In this document: in pieces, positions 33,023-44,233 of the stretch
How positions within the stretch are numbered: position 1 is the first letter of the stretch
Layout: each line of letters begins with the position of its first letter
DNA from: Gaertneriomyces semiglobifer
Lineage: Eukaryota; Chytridiomycota; Chytridiomycetes; Spizellomycetales; Spizellomycetaceae
NCBI GenBank assembly: GCA_025558075.1
Contig: JAHLKF010000001.1
Coordinates: 1-64,000 of the forward strand
Direction of reading: 5' to 3'
Length of the DNA: 64,000 nucleotides
The notes under the pieces: model-generated
Seen by the model: the letters and a program-made list of their open reading frames with translations, nothing else
Database searches by the model: none
Told to the model about the DNA's origin: nothing
Position numbers and translations under genes: made by a program

Positions 33023-34711
33023 TTACCAATGACACGAAACGCTTCTAGGTTTGTTCAGGAACGTGTACCGCTCCTGTCTCTCAGACTTCTGTTGTCGAGT
33101 CATCCTGCTGGAGCGCGCTGTAGTCGGAGCGTCTCCTGGCGGTGGATGAGGTCGCAAATCGTCCGTGCTAGGGGTTATCATGTGTAATGACGACCAAGAA
33201 CTGTGTGCCGACCCTGCTGTTGACAGCATCGGTGTTGCTGGCTCCGGCCCACGGGCGAGCAAGGTAGTGCTAGGTCGACAGCTCGGAGATGCTTCCATGA
33301 TGGCGGCCTGTCCTACTTGTATATCTGCGTCTCGAGCACGCCGCACCCTGTTCACCGCGCCCGCGGAAAGTGCTCGCGCTTGACCTTTGAGATGATTGAA
33401 ATCGATCTCGTATTGTATATCCGCACCATGCCGATCCCCTTGCCCATCACCCTTTTCACCATCTTCACCAGCCCTAGTTGTTTCCTTCTCAGTGCCCTTC
33501 TGCGCAAACAACTCAATCCATGTTTGATTGATTTTGTCAACAAGTTTGGCCACGGTGCCAATGCCCTGCAACCTTAAGCGGTCGTGCACCCAGTCGAGTT
33601 CGTCTTTAAACTCGTACCGCAATTGGTTCGTAGCTGCATCCAAGTTCGGCACTTCGAAACCAAGTCCCAGCAGTCGGGTGTCCTTACGATGAAAGCCACC
33701 GCCGCTCCCACTGCTACCAAAATCTGCATGCTCGGTAAAGCAGATGGTGCATGTGGCAGAACGCAAATCGTTGCCCAACCAGTAGTACAACGATCGAGAC
33801 AGGCCGACAACGAACTCTTCCGTATCAACCAACCGGAACCCCTGGCCTTGTGTAATTGCCTGCCTGACAGTGGCTGCTGCACCAGGCTTCTTCTTACTTC
33901 CTACACCACCTCCCTCCTTGCCTCGTCCAGACATATTCGCCAAATCCAGTGTGGTGATCCGCTGGCCATGTGCCGTCTTCGCCCTATTCGCACCCAGAAG
34001 CGTTTCATACCATCTAACTGCCGCTTCACCTTGAGACGTTGGTATTGCATAATAGCCAAGTTTTGCATACCATTGCTTTCTCGTGGATGCGAGGTTCAAC
34101 TGACTATCGGTAAGCTCCATTAACCGAATTTCCAGATGATTCGGGTCGCGCACTATGCACATTTTCACCTCCGCAATATCAAGAGGGGCTAGCACAATGT
34201 CAAACCCCTTGGCATCCAATCTCTTTGCAAGGCGGTGCACAAAGTGGACATAAATTACCAAATACTCGTAGTTACGGGACGTTGTTGTCAAGTGGGTACT
34301 CCCTTTGAGTGGCTCACGTAGCAACTTTTCAGTCAGCATGTCTTCTGACCCACTGACTGGCCGCGCATCAAGCGAATGTTTGTATTCGAACAACAACTGT
34401 ACATTGAGGGCGGCGTTGTCCTTTCCGCTCACACGGTACGACATTGCGAAAACAGTGGTCTTCTCAGAGGTATCGTTTTTGGATTCATCGCGCACAGTAT
34501 TGAAGGCACCCTTGCCTTTTTCGGTTCCCATAGGCTGGGCTACCTGCTCCACTTGCCAGTCCAGCGACATTCCCAAACTCTGGTAAAACTCGATCGTCCG
34601 GTTGATGTCGAGGCATCGAAAGCGAAGGTACTTGAAAGCATATCGTTCTTGCTGTGGAGTCGTAGGAGTTTTTGTGGCTCCCGCACGTCCGCGTTGTGGT
34701 CTAGCGAGCAT
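33023..34711 (-). CDS. Glyoxalase/VOC-superfamily protein with long disordered tail
   Basis: A single exon of 562 residues. Near the N-terminus, FKYLRFRCLDINRTIEFYQSLGM is the start of a VOC beta-alpha-beta module, and AEVKMCIVRDPNHLEIRLMEL is the end strand of one, where the Glu would be a metal ligand. A second module begins at WYAKLGYYAIPTSQGEAAVRWY and runs to DTRLLGLGFEVPN, with a second WIELFAQ metal-strand-like end. So there are two paired VOC modules, as in dioxygenases and glyoxalases. Insertions rich in Gly/Lys interrupt the second pair, and the last ~150 residues are Ser/Pro/Arg-rich. The enzyme activity cannot be assigned. It is divergent from the RASSF-like gene 239 bp away. Confidence 0.8.
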   Translation of the reverse strand: MLARPQRGRAGATKTPTTPQQERYAFKYLRFRCLDINRTIEFYQSLGMSLDWQVEQVAQPMGTEKGKGAFNTVRDESKNDTSEKTTVFAMSYRVSGKDNAALNVQLLFEYKHSLDARPVSGSEDMLTEKLLREPLKGSTHLTTTSRNYEYLVIYVHFVHRLAKRLDAKGFDIVLAPLDIAEVKMCIVRDPNHLEIRLMELTDSQLNLASTRKQWYAKLGYYAIPTSQGEAAVRWYETLLGANRAKTAHGQRITTLDLANMSGRGKEGGGVGSKKKPGAAATVRQAITQGQGFRLVDTEEFVVGLSRSLYYWLGNDLRSATCTICFTEHADFGSSGSGGGFHRKDTRLLGLGFEVPNLDAATNQLRYEFKDELDWVHDRLRLQGIGTVAKLVDKINQTWIELFAQKGTEKETTRAGEDGEKGDGQGDRHGADIQYEIDFNHLKGQARALSAGAVNRVRRARDADIQVGQAAIMEASPSCRPSTTLLARGPEPATPMLSTAGSAHSSWSSLHMITPSTDDLRPHPPPGDAPTTARSSRMTRQQKSERQERYTFLNKPRSVSCHW

Positions 34712-34950
34712 TCCGTCTCCAAACGTTCTTGAGGTTGTTCATATGAGGGTTCGCAACGAAACGCGAGCTCTTAGCGCGCGGATGAGCGACGCTTACGAAA
34801 GCACACTTTGACGCGTACCGTTAGCACTCTGGCTTTTCCTCGTAAAGACGCAAGTCCACCCACAGGCGGAAAGTGCTCCTGGGTGGCATTTGGCGTCTAA
34901 TGAATTATTATCAAAGAGGTTGCAGCTCTTGAAAAAACAAAAGTACTAAC

Positions 34951-35682
34951 ATGGCATATCTGCTTACGGTACATGTTCATGTGAAAGAGAGTATCGAACA
35001 GGTCTCGGTAGAGCTTGACGCTGATGCTCCGACCGAAACCGTCATTCGCACAGTCATGTCTGCTTCTGGTATCAAAAGTACCGGGTATCATGGAGATGTG
35101 AACCGTTGGAGATTGTACGAGGCTGAAGTTGTTCCAGGTGAGCTCACCATTCGTCGAGTGGCTTCTTGCTTGTACTGACACTACAACTGGTAATGTCCAG
35201 AAGATGAAAACCCACGACGTAAAGAAGAGAAGCCTGTAAGAAGTAAGCAAAACTTCTTTTGAACTATCTGTATTTATGGATTGCGCTGACGCCTGACACT
35301 TAGGACGACTTGTTAGAGAATTGACCACAACAGAATATCCTGTCGTAATGCGACATGCTTGGGCTGACGAATATCAAAACCGCCTCCATTTCTATATGAA
35401 AGAAGTAGAGTCAGACGGGGGGCTAACTACGAACGGGCGCATGTTCGATGCGATGAGGAGGGTTAGTTACACAGCCCGTGCCATTCATGCGTTAACCTCA
35501 CTAACGCACTCGCTAACCTACAGGAGCAGTGTCGCTCACTCTCGTTGGAGCTGCTGTACCAGCGATTAGAAGCAATCAATTTGCAGGAAGCGGAAGCTCG
35601 AGAGGATGTCAGGATGAGATATGATGAGCTGCGAGCTGCCCTCACAGACAAGATCTTATTATTATCGAGAGAAGCGAGATAG
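34951..35682 (+). CDS. RASSF-like protein: Ras-association (RA) domain plus SARAH-like helix
   Basis: Four exons, 34951-35137, 35201-35242, 35304-35461 and 35524-35682, give 181 residues with phases closing. Residues 1-105 fit a ubiquitin-like RA fold: YLLTVHVHVKESIEQVSVEL, APTETVIRTVMSASGI, NRWRLYEAEV, then LVRELTTTEYPVVMRHAW and LHFYMKEVE, which parallels the RA strand order of animal RASSF1-6. The C-terminal 50 residues form one long charged helix (MRREQCRSLSLELLYQRLEA and onward) in the position and style of a SARAH domain. In animals RASSF proteins use SARAH to bind MST/Hippo kinases. No zinc finger precedes the RA domain. The assignment rests on pattern comparison and the helix could be a generic coiled coil. 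Confidence 0.65.
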
Positions 35683-35883
35683 CGGTGCTTTATATAGAAT
35701 AGCGTAGAGCAGTTCCTACTCTAAAAACGTGTACATAAACAGCCTGGGACTGCGTAGAATATGAGACGTGCAAGCCACACAGCGAAACACGCGTAATGAC
35801 ACAGCACCAAGATCCAACAGAGGGCGTGCGCTTGACCTTGAAGGCCTCAGTTGTTTCCGGCATCGACAATTGAAGGAATCGCA

Positions 35884-37561
35884 ATGCCTGGTAGGAGAAA
35901 GAATGCCGATACTGAGATCGCTTCGGCGGCTCAGGATGTAGGCGAAGGGAAGCGACTCCGTCGCGCAGCAGCAGCTGCTAGCCAACAGAAAACTGCAGCT
36001 ATTCATGCTTCTCAAAAGCGCGAACAAAGCAAAAGCCCGGAAGATGATGGTCATTTACAGGAATCTACTTCCAAGCGTCAGAAACGGACGCATGCGCCAA
36101 AAGGTGCTTCGGAGCGGAGCAAAGCCAGCACCAAGGCGAAACAGGAGGGCGACAATGACGAAGCCAACAGTGAGAAAGACACGAAGGACGGTTCATCTGA
36201 TGCCACGCCGTCTGATGATTCTAAAAAAGAGGAGCACCAAGCTCAGAATAGCCGTGAACCTTCCAAACATGCCGGGAACGGTTCCAAGTCCGTTAAGCAA
36301 GAATCCTCTGCGGCTTCCTCATCGACTGGATTAAAGGAGGGCAAAGGTAGTTTTGCAATTTATACTACCATCATGCACGCAGTTATGAAACCTCTACCGC
36401 ATCTAGGCACCCTCGAGCAAGGACGCATCTATTTCTTCTATCGTCCTAAAGTAGAGCGCACGCAAGCAGAGAGTTTGGATGACGTACAGCGTTTATACAT
36501 CATCTTGCAACCGGATGCGGCGCCAGGAGGAGGCAGTGCGAGTTACGGCCCGAAGGCTCGTCTAATGACTATTGGTAAAAAGAAATTACCAGAGATACGA
36601 TCGCGGGCTCGATACTGGGGATTTGTGGCCGCGGTTGCCGACAACGCAAAGGAACTTTCGTCAGGGTTAGAAGAGGAGAAGTATAGTACAGCCACAAGGG
36701 GTGCGTTTATATCCTACAGAACACTATAACGTTGTGTTGACGAAAAGTTGCATCAGGCGAAAGAACTGTCGAGGCAGCTAGACCTTGCGGTACGAATCTT
36801 TTTTTCGCGCGCACCGACAAAGTGAGTAAGCCTAACGCACCTGTTGCCTTTAGGTGAAGGAGTATACGCCATCGTCGAACATCACGGTCATAGCCATCTA
36901 GCCTATATGCTGGCGCTGCCGGAAGAACCAGGTACGCGTGTGTGTCCGATCTTCACGGGTAGTGTGAGCTGCAGATGCTTAATCGCTTGCTCAAGGTGCG
37001 GTTCAAGAAGCGTTCAACATCCAGAAGCAAGGATCATTTGTCTTATCTGTTAAGGTCAGTGAAAACAGAACGCCTACTTATTGGCGGCCGTCTAATCAAA
37101 ATTTGGACAGAATCCTGCAACATCTCAACCGGCAAATGTTGGTCTTGGAAGCAGCAAAAAAGCGCAACTACCCGCCGAGATAGAAAAATTCTTTGATGGC
37201 CGGCGTTTCATCTCTGCAAATCCTACAGCCCTACTCAACTACAAAGATTTGGAATTACTCTTCATTGGAGCTGCAGATGATGTGGTGTCAGAGCTAGGCA
37301 GCGCTGGTCAAGGTGAGGAACCAACTGACCGCTGTTTTCCATGAAGCGAATGCTCACCGTTGTTTAGACTTGGAGGTCAAGGAGGAAGAAGAGCATAAAG
37401 ATATTGTCAAGTTGGAAGAAGACTCGGTGTTCCAAAGGTAAAATCCTTACAAAACTCTTCACCGAGAATTGATAGCTAATGATGTGAAACCGCGTGTGCT
37501 TAGCCTAGAGCTTGAGAAAAAGAAGTTCAAGAGTGAGCCGCTTTTCGGAGACTGGGCTTAA
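35884..37561 (+). CDS. Conserved eukaryotic protein of unknown function
   Basis: Seven exons, 35884-36700, 36757-36789, 36854-36931, 36996-37054, 37111-37312, 37368-37437 and 37504-37561, give 438 residues with consistent phases. The first ~155 residues are Lys/Ser/Glu-rich and disordered, with probable nuclear import signals (SKRQKRTHAP). A globular domain follows: GTLEQGRIYFFYRPKVERTQ, VQRLYIILQPDA, RLMTIGKKKLPEIRSRARYW, ARPCGEGVYAIVEHHGHSHL, AYMLALPEEPG, VQEAFNIQKQGSFVLSVKNP and FFDGRRFISANPTALLNY. I recall this domain from fungal and plant hypothetical proteins but know no function. The C-terminus has acidic repeats and ends KSEPLFGDWA. The exon structure is well supported by the continuity of the domain. 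Confidence 0.85.
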
Positions 37562-37728
37562 CTCATCCCTCAACGATCACTCAACAAAGGGTCAAACAAA
37601 AGCCGTGATGTAGGGCTTCTCATTTCCCGGTTATCAAGTAGCCAGCAGTTGTATTTCAAACAAGGAAATATATATAGTTGTAAAATGTCCATTAAGTTAT
37701 TTACCATCTCTGGCACCGCCTGTGATTC

Positions 37729-39404
37729 CTAAGTGTCATTGTCGACCAGCGACTGTGATAGCTCTGAATATTGATCACCTGATGCGGGCACGCCATCCGG
37801 CAGTACATGCATATCGTGTTGTTGTAACGTTTCAATCACAGTCGGTGCACCGTCCAACGGACTCATTGGCTCACGATGATCCGAATGCCGAAACAAGGCT
37901 ACCAGCGCGGGGCGTTCCCGTACTGACGTTGTATGTAAGTGCTTCAAGGGGGCACGGACGGTTGTATTTCTCTGTGTCACTTGTTGGAGCGTGTGGCAAT
38001 GAGGGGGGTTCGGTTCAGCATGTGAACCGCAAACCTGAATCTCTTGGAACCACACGTTCTCTTCTATTTCGGCTACGCTACACCGTTTGGCGGGGTCGCG
38101 TTCAACCAGCCTCGTAATCAGAGCTTTCATCCTTCCTGGTAGCTCCAGAATTGCCGGGTGATCGGGAGGGAATCCTTCCTCCGTTTTAACAGGATTCGCA
38201 TCGTCGGATAACCACTTGTCCATTTTATCGTAGCCCCAGAACATCAACAGAAATAGCACACCACAGGAGTAAACATCTAGTTTAGTCGGATCTGTCCCTT
38301 TTCCACCAAATTTTCCAGATGCAGCCTCTGGAGCAGACCATAACTCGGTGACTCCAAAACTAGTGAGCATATGTATTACGTTCTGCGTATCCGCCGCTGA
38401 TCCAAAATCGGAGAGCTTCATGACGCCGTCGATTGTGTAAAGTAGGTTTGCTAAAAAATGGCAACATTTGGCCTCCAGCATCCGCAACACGTTTTCACAG
38501 GAAGTAGTGCTCACCTGGCTTTAGATCTCGATGCACGATGCATTTTGATTTAAGGTATGATACCACCTGCACAAGTTTCTTGAAGTTGCATTGAATCTCA
38601 CTCAATGGAAGCGCCCCTGCTCACAAAACAAAGGATGATGAGTTCTTAGCGGAGTACGTGGATGCACAGCATAACATACCCACAGACACAACCATGACGT
38701 CCTCAAGCGAGCCACCCTCCACAAACTCCATAACAGCGTAGATCCGTTTCGACCCTTCTATGACCTCAAATGCCTGCAAGCAACTGTTAGCCTGGATCGG
38801 ATACGTCAGAGGTTGGGGTCGCCTCAAGTCACCTTTATGATATTTGGATGATCCTGCACCTTTCGCATCGTACCAACCTCTCGGTTGACACGGGCTTTAA
38901 ATTGATGTATCGTTTCTTCTGTCCTCCTTTCATGTACTTTAACTGCCACAAGCGCGCCACTGGCTCTGCGAACCTTGACTACACGCGAGAATCCACCCTG
39001 ACCCAATACTTCTCGTGTTTTCTTGATCTGACGCTTTAGGAGCTTTTCATCTGACTCCAGCGCCAAAGAGGGCATCGAGCCGAGCCTATCACCCGATGAT
39101 GACGGTGAGTTCACAGTGTTGTCATCTGCAAGCACATCATGCGAACGAGCTGCGCCGGACTTGCGACCTAATGTGGCTCCGAGACTGCCGCTAGCTGCTC
39201 TGGAAAATGTTTTCCCAGCTTTAGAGAGCGTTTGCCCAGCTTTCCGAGAAAAAGTACCACCGGAATCTTTGACATTTCCGTAAAATAGATCAAACTATGT
39301 TGTCACATCAACTTTATTGTAAAATCAACATGGACATAGGTGCATCCTACCTTGGTTTTCAACTCCGACGACTTCAAACGGTCGCGTAACTGGTCAAACG
39401 ACAT
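37729..39404 (-). CDS. Serine/threonine protein kinase
   Basis: Five exons, 39351-39404, 38833-39294, 38680-38773, 38515-38616 and 37729-38450, give 477 residues and close in phase. The N-terminal ~95 residues carry a short imperfect repeat (FSRKAGQTLSKAGKTFSRAA). The kinase core has an intact glycine loop (EVLGQGGFSRVVKV), VAVKVHERR lysine, HRDLKPANLL, LSDFG, WSAPEAASG, LDVYSCGVLFLLMFWG and a terminal RLVERDPAKRCSVAEIEE. All catalytic residues are present, so it should be active. The ~105-residue tail is rich in His/Thr/Pro. I cannot place it in a named group; the SAADTQN activation loop is unusual. It is divergent from the septin gene about 0.9 kb away. Confidence 0.88.
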
Positions 39405-40305
39405 GGCATGGGCCGCTGATCAATTAGCTGCAGAGGAAGGTCGACGAATAAAACGTCCGGACGCATTCGAGCGAAGTTATCAAAAGTGCTTTGTGGGTGC
39501 TACTATTTACAGAAGAGCCCAGACGCGCTTGGTACTGACACATCCCAGTCAACTGGACCTTGCGAACTGCACCCTCGCAGATAAGCACCAGGAGCGATTC
39601 ACACATTCACCCACTCACACTGGTACTTAGCCGGGCTTGTGCCTTTTTGGCATGGCAGTAAAGACCGCTTCCAGAATGACGACCGGATGCCGGTGAATGA
39701 TCCACCAAGCCGTAGGTCGCTTGTAGTTCACGCATTCTCGGCAGACCAATCTGCGTTCCCAGGCAAGACGGGTGGGGTAAAACCGCTGTCATTTTTCCCA
39801 TTCCCATTGGGTGAATTCGCAAGAGCTTCTGCTCTTCAGATGGACTTGAAAGGTGTCAAAGGTGGCATATGCTAAGCATGCTAAGCTCCTAAAGTGTCAG
39901 GTTAAGCAGGATACTAAGCACTAGATTAAGTAATCCCATATGCTGCTTACGTTGTCATCTTTGGCCTGGGGGTTAGGGTAACTGCGGCAAATGGGGCCGG
40001 CCGTGTTACGCCCATCAATCCCCCAACCCAGTCTGGTCGCCCGGCAGCCACAAACGGGCCAGACGCAACCAGCGCTGAACCATCCAACCTCTACTCTTAC
40101 GAAGTTCGTCAACCGCCGATTTGTGCTTTGGGTCTTCACGGCTTTCAAGTCCAGCTCTGGAGTTTTAGGTTCTTCGCCTTGGACGCTTAAGGTCTCCTGG
40201 ACACGCGCTCGTTGCCACCTTCTGAGGAATTTGAGTTCCTACTTGCTGCCGCCTGCGTCCCCGCAGTCCTTATAGAGTAGATATCTATTACTAGATACGC
40301 ACAAG
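39405..40305. other. Divergent intergenic region, kinase / septin
   Basis: 901 bases without a convincing gene. A GGTTAGGGTAAC element at 39971-39982 is about 325 bp upstream of the septin ATG. Pyrimidine-rich sequence precedes the septin start. Confidence 0.6.
39973..39978 (+). promoter_or_regulatory. TTAGGG-type element upstream of septin
   Basis: TTAGGG within GGGGGTTAGGGTAACTG, similar to elements upstream of POL1 and UTP7. Functional status is unknown. Confidence 0.25.
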
Positions 40306-41732
40306 ATGGCTGACGTTGCGACAGTCCCGATTGTGAAGAAGAAGCTCGCCGGCTATGTCGGGTTTCATAACTTGCCAAATCAGGTACACCGAAAATCTGT
40401 CAAGAAAGGATTTCAGTTCACACTGATGGTTGCTGGTGAATCTGGCCTGGGAAAAAGTACGCTCGTAAATACGCTTTTCAACACCTCGGTCTACCCCAAC
40501 AAGGAGAACAAGGAGCCCAGCATGGAAACACCCAAAACTGTAGTGATTCAACCTATTTCCGCTGACATTGAAGAGAATGGCGTCAAGCTGAAGTTGACCG
40601 TAATTGATACACCTGGATTCGGCGATTTCGTAAATAACGAGGATTCTTGGCGTCCTATCCTCGATAACATTGAGGCACGCTTCGACGCCTTCCTTGAGCA
40701 GGAAAATCGTGTTAACCGTAAACGTATTGTGGATACTCGTGTACATGCATGCGTTTACTTTATTGCGCCTACTGGCCATTCGTAAGTATGAAATGCTCCC
40801 AGAGATAGACGATCTGTCACCTCAATGGATACTGATATTTTTTTGATTTGTTGATATCAGCTTGAAGCCGTTGGACATTGAATTCATGAAGCACTTAGCA
40901 GGCCGTGTCAACCTTATTCCAGTAATTGCAAAATCGGACACCCTGACTGAAGATGAAATCAAGACTTTTAAGGCGCGGATTCTGGAAGACATCGCATACA
41001 ATAAGATCCCGATATACCAGCCGCCGGCATATGATAATGACGATGTGGAGACTCTCCAGGAGAACAAAGAAATAATGGCTCGTATTCCATTTGCGATTGT
41101 TGGAAGTGATAAGGAGGTGGAAGTAAATGGAAAGAAGGTTCGCGGCAGAAAGTACCCGTGGGGTGTCATTGAGGTGGACAATGAGGATCACTGTGATTTT
41201 GTTAAGCTGCGACAAATGCTCATCAGGTGCGAGCGAACGTGCACTCTAAATGCATGATATCTATTTTTTTGACGCGAAACGCACTCTATTGTAGGACACA
41301 CATGGAAGAATTGAAAGAGTACACCAATGAAGTGCTGTACGAGAGTTACCGCATGGAAAAGCTTGGACGTGGCGGTTTCGAGTCATCGGACTCGTCTTCA
41401 GGACTCAACCCTCTGAGCAAATTTGACGAAGAGAAGCTTGCTCACGAGCAAAAGATGGCCAAGATGGAAGCTGAGATGAAGGCTGTATTCCAGCAAAAGG
41501 TTGCCGAGAAGGAAGCCAAACTGAAGCAATCGGAAGAAGAGGTACGTGTGTTGTGTTCGGTTACAATACTTTCCGTACTCATCTTGGCATTTAGTTGTAC
41601 GCCCGTCATCGCGAGATGAAGGAGCAACTTGAAAAGCAGCGGTTAGAATTGGAAGAGAAGAAGAGAAGACTGGAGTCTGGACGGCCTGGCACCCCAGACA
41701 AGGGGAAGAAGAACAAAGGACTTTTCAAATAA
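40306..41732 (+). CDS. Septin GTPase
   Basis: Four exons, 40306-40781, 40861-41226, 41295-41541 and 41595-41732, give 408 residues. The septin order is clear: a basic segment (HRKSVKKGFQF) before the P-loop GESGLGKST, G3 DTPGFGDFV, HACVYFIAPTGHSLKPLD, G4 motif VIAKSDTLT, the septin-unique element with GRKYPWGVIEVDNEDHCDFV, and a C-terminal coiled coil from about residue 325 (KMAKMEAEMKAVFQQKVAEK). The last residues are basic (KGKKNKGLFK). It should polymerise with other septins into filaments at the membrane during cytokinesis or cell-wall patterning. Which yeast septin it matches (Cdc3, Cdc10, Cdc11 or Cdc12) is not settled; the short N-terminus before the basic segment resembles Cdc10/Cdc12. 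Confidence 0.96.
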
Positions 41733-41854
41733 GCACCTTCTGGCGAAATTACTTTGCATATCTCATAGTTTTTGACATTGATAAGAAGGAATTCTGTGAT
41801 GCTTTTTATTGTGTAATACAGCAATTAAGCCCTTGAGGTCACCATGATCTTTGG

Positions 41855-43169
41855 CTACAAAGTTTTCTTCGACCGCAAGGTGTCAATGCTGCGGTAACTG
41901 CCCCTTAACTTATCCAGAACTCTTAAGGCAGATGCTATGGTCAGACCGAGCTTGATATTAACCACAATGGCACCGGACTCGACTCACCGATAGTTCAGTG
42001 AAAAGTTCGACATGGGGTACAGGTGATGCATCTCATGGTCTTCAGGAATTTGCGATAAGCCAATTGGGGATAACAGCTGCTGGGTCAGGAAAGCGAAGGG
42101 ATTGGGGAAATACAGCAGCGCGCTCATTTTCATTCCCGAATGGCCGATGACGAAAACCTAGCGATTGAAGATAAAAGGATGAAATTCTTTGCGTCTTTTT
42201 TCAACAAGCCAACGTACACCGCTGACCTTGAATTGGGACAACCACGCCAGGCGAATAGTGGTCATATTGAATTCAGGCATCAGCCAGTCCATGACCAAGA
42301 CACTGGCCAAAATCACTGGACCGACCAAGAGGAAATTCTCAATCCAAGCGGCATAGCCAGTGGAGAATGCCTGTGAGCGAATAATGAGAATGGTCAGTTT
42401 CTCACCGCAAACAAGAGCTCAATTGCGATATGAGCTCACATTTATGTTCTTTTTCTCATGGTGGTGCTAACGCGTTATGTTTTTGGTGAGCAGAAGTGTA
42501 TCTAACACAGAGTGGATAAAATACTCACGCTATGAACGTGATTCCAGAAAAACTTGTTCTTATGCATGAAGCGATGTCCATAAAAGTACCTAGGATATAG
42601 CGTTGACCGTTAAAAGCACTGGCGCTGACGTGCACGTGAGACAGGCAAACTTACCAGATGTCTTGTAGGAAGAATATAAACACATGGAAAGCAAGGACCT
42701 GCCACAAGTTGAACTTGTACGTAACCTTGTCGCTGATATCATCCCATCTCCAGCCGAGATAAAAGATGGGTGCGCTGACGATGCTAGTCGCAGCAAAGGC
42801 ATTGCGGAGATAGTCGCGGTCGTCGGGTAATGCTAACTGCAAGAGGAGGGTTCAGTGAGCTCGCTATTCGCGCAATGGAATGCCGAGACGAAACGAGCAT
42901 GTATGTACCTGGTTTCGACGGACAAGCTTGAAGTGAAAGAGCATACGCGACCACTGATAAATGAGTTCCATGTAAACTACAGCAAGGAACCCAAAAAGCA
43001 TGATGTGGGAACAGCAGTGGACGAAGCGCAGACTAGTGGCATTCGACAGGCCGGTCGTGGAGATGGCGCCTGCAGCTGTGGCAGCGTAAGTGTCGTACAC
43101 CGTCCATAGGAGGTCTTTAACTGAGACCGCCGGGAGGAGCCCCGTCACCTCGGGTACAGAAGAGTTCAT
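41855..43169 (-). CDS. Fatty acid hydroxylase superfamily (sterol desaturase-like) membrane di-iron enzyme
   Basis: Seven exons, 42909-43169, 42655-42836, 42529-42589, 42440-42466, 42227-42370, 41988-42157 and 41855-41903, give 297 residues, with all phases closing. The three histidine boxes are YGHRFMHKN, HVHSHHHEKKN and PEDHEMHHLYPMSNFSLNY. The second box is only restored by a 27-nt exon (42440-42466). Hydrophobic segments in between (HIMLFGFLAVVYMELIYQW, LLVGPVILASVLV) give the usual hairpin topology in the ER. Relatives include sterol C4-methyl oxidase, C5 desaturase, sphingoid C4-hydroxylase and uncharacterised lipid hydroxylases. The tail with SLNYRGSYRSIDTL fits the uncharacterised group, so I do not name a substrate. 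The last acceptor was chosen because it is the only one giving a plausible ending. Confidence 0.85.
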
Positions 43170-43801
43170 TGTGCTCGTCGTTTAGCTGGAGTTATTCAGA
43201 CGCTCATCCGACGTTCGTCTCGCATGCCTTGAAAGTGTCAAAGCAACAAGGAGGGCCTGAAATTTATAGGCGCTACATTTTTATCATTGACTGATGTAAG
43301 TTGTCACAGACTGTGGACGTGACCAAGGAATTGAACAGCAGCCCGTGTTCCACGGTGGATTGATGTTTGACACGCGCAGAAGCCATCATCCTCATTATGG
43401 ATATTCCTAGCTTACGGTATACGGACGGAGTGATCGTGAGTGAGTGTGGGTGAGCGAGGAAGCATACCCTCCTCATGTGCCAAGAAACGTAAGGGTGTGG
43501 ACGTTGTTGGTGGGAATGAATTGAATGGTCGGGGAGCAGCATGCCATGCATGCCATTCGGAGTTCTCTGGTCGTCGGACTACTCAATCTCCGAGCGACAC
43601 ATGAATGTGAATGGATGAGGTGGTAGTGCATGTGCATCCCACATCATCACATTACCTGCGAGTAGGGATCAGAAACTTTTTTGAGGGTACACTTGTTAAC
43701 AGCGTGTTTCTTTTGTGAAGCACGGGCGACCGACCCGCCGTCTATTACATCCTACTATGATACTTTGCATATGTACAGAGAACCGCATTGTCTGCAGCTG
43801 A
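43170..43801. other. Intergenic region, hydroxylase 5' flank / bL31m 3' flank
   Basis: 632 bases. It has a GTGAGTGTGGGTGAG-like purine-rich stretch near 43436-43455 and a short ATGCCATGCATGCCATT near-palindrome around 43541-43557. No gene was recognised. Confidence 0.55.
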
Positions 43802-44233
43802 TCATTTCTTCTTTCCTTTCTTGCCCGCTGATGCCGCTGGCGTTGGAGCTGGGCTCTTTGGTGCTGCCTCTTCGGCCACCTCAAATGATGCCAGGTCTGC
43901 CAAATCTCCAAGGTCTCCAAATGCCTTTTCAAACTTGGCCAGTTCTCCACTTTGATCATCTAGAACATTTAGTGCGGGATTCCATAGGGGATGGTTGCGG
44001 GTATCTTTGGTGAGCTTCAAAATGGAACGTGGCGACGTGGTGGGCAGAGAGAAAGTGCTGCCATCGGAATGAACGATCGTTTGGTGGAAAAGTGGCGGGT
44101 TGACGCCTGTGGGTCGGGTTAAAAGAGTCTTCTTTAGTGAGGCCATTGATCGAGTGTGGTGTTGTTGTGGTATCAGTGCCAGCCTCCCAAGTCTGCAGGC
44201 AGCAGACCGTTGGCAATATGTTGTCGCGATCAT
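43802..44233 (-). CDS. MRPL36: Mitochondrial large-subunit ribosomal protein bL31m
   Basis: A single exon of 143 residues. The first ~30 residues are a mitochondrial presequence (Arg/Ala/Ser-rich, no acids). The core PLFHQTIVHSDGSTFSLPTT followed by SPRSILKLTKDTRNHPLWNP is the fungal bL31m signature, where the tail SGELAKFEKAFGDL contacts neighbouring proteins. The C-terminus is an Ala/Pro/Lys-rich extension ending GKKGKKK. It belongs to the mitoribosome, central protuberance. It is divergent from eIF5B, with 442 bp between the start codons; a shared promoter for two translation genes is possible. Confidence 0.85.
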   Translation of the reverse strand: MIATTYCQRSAACRLGRLALIPQQHHTRSMASLKKTLLTRPTGVNPPLFHQTIVHSDGSTFSLPTTSPRSILKLTKDTRNHPLWNPALNVLDDQSGELAKFEKAFGDLGDLADLASFEVAEEAAPKSPAPTPAASAGKKGKKK

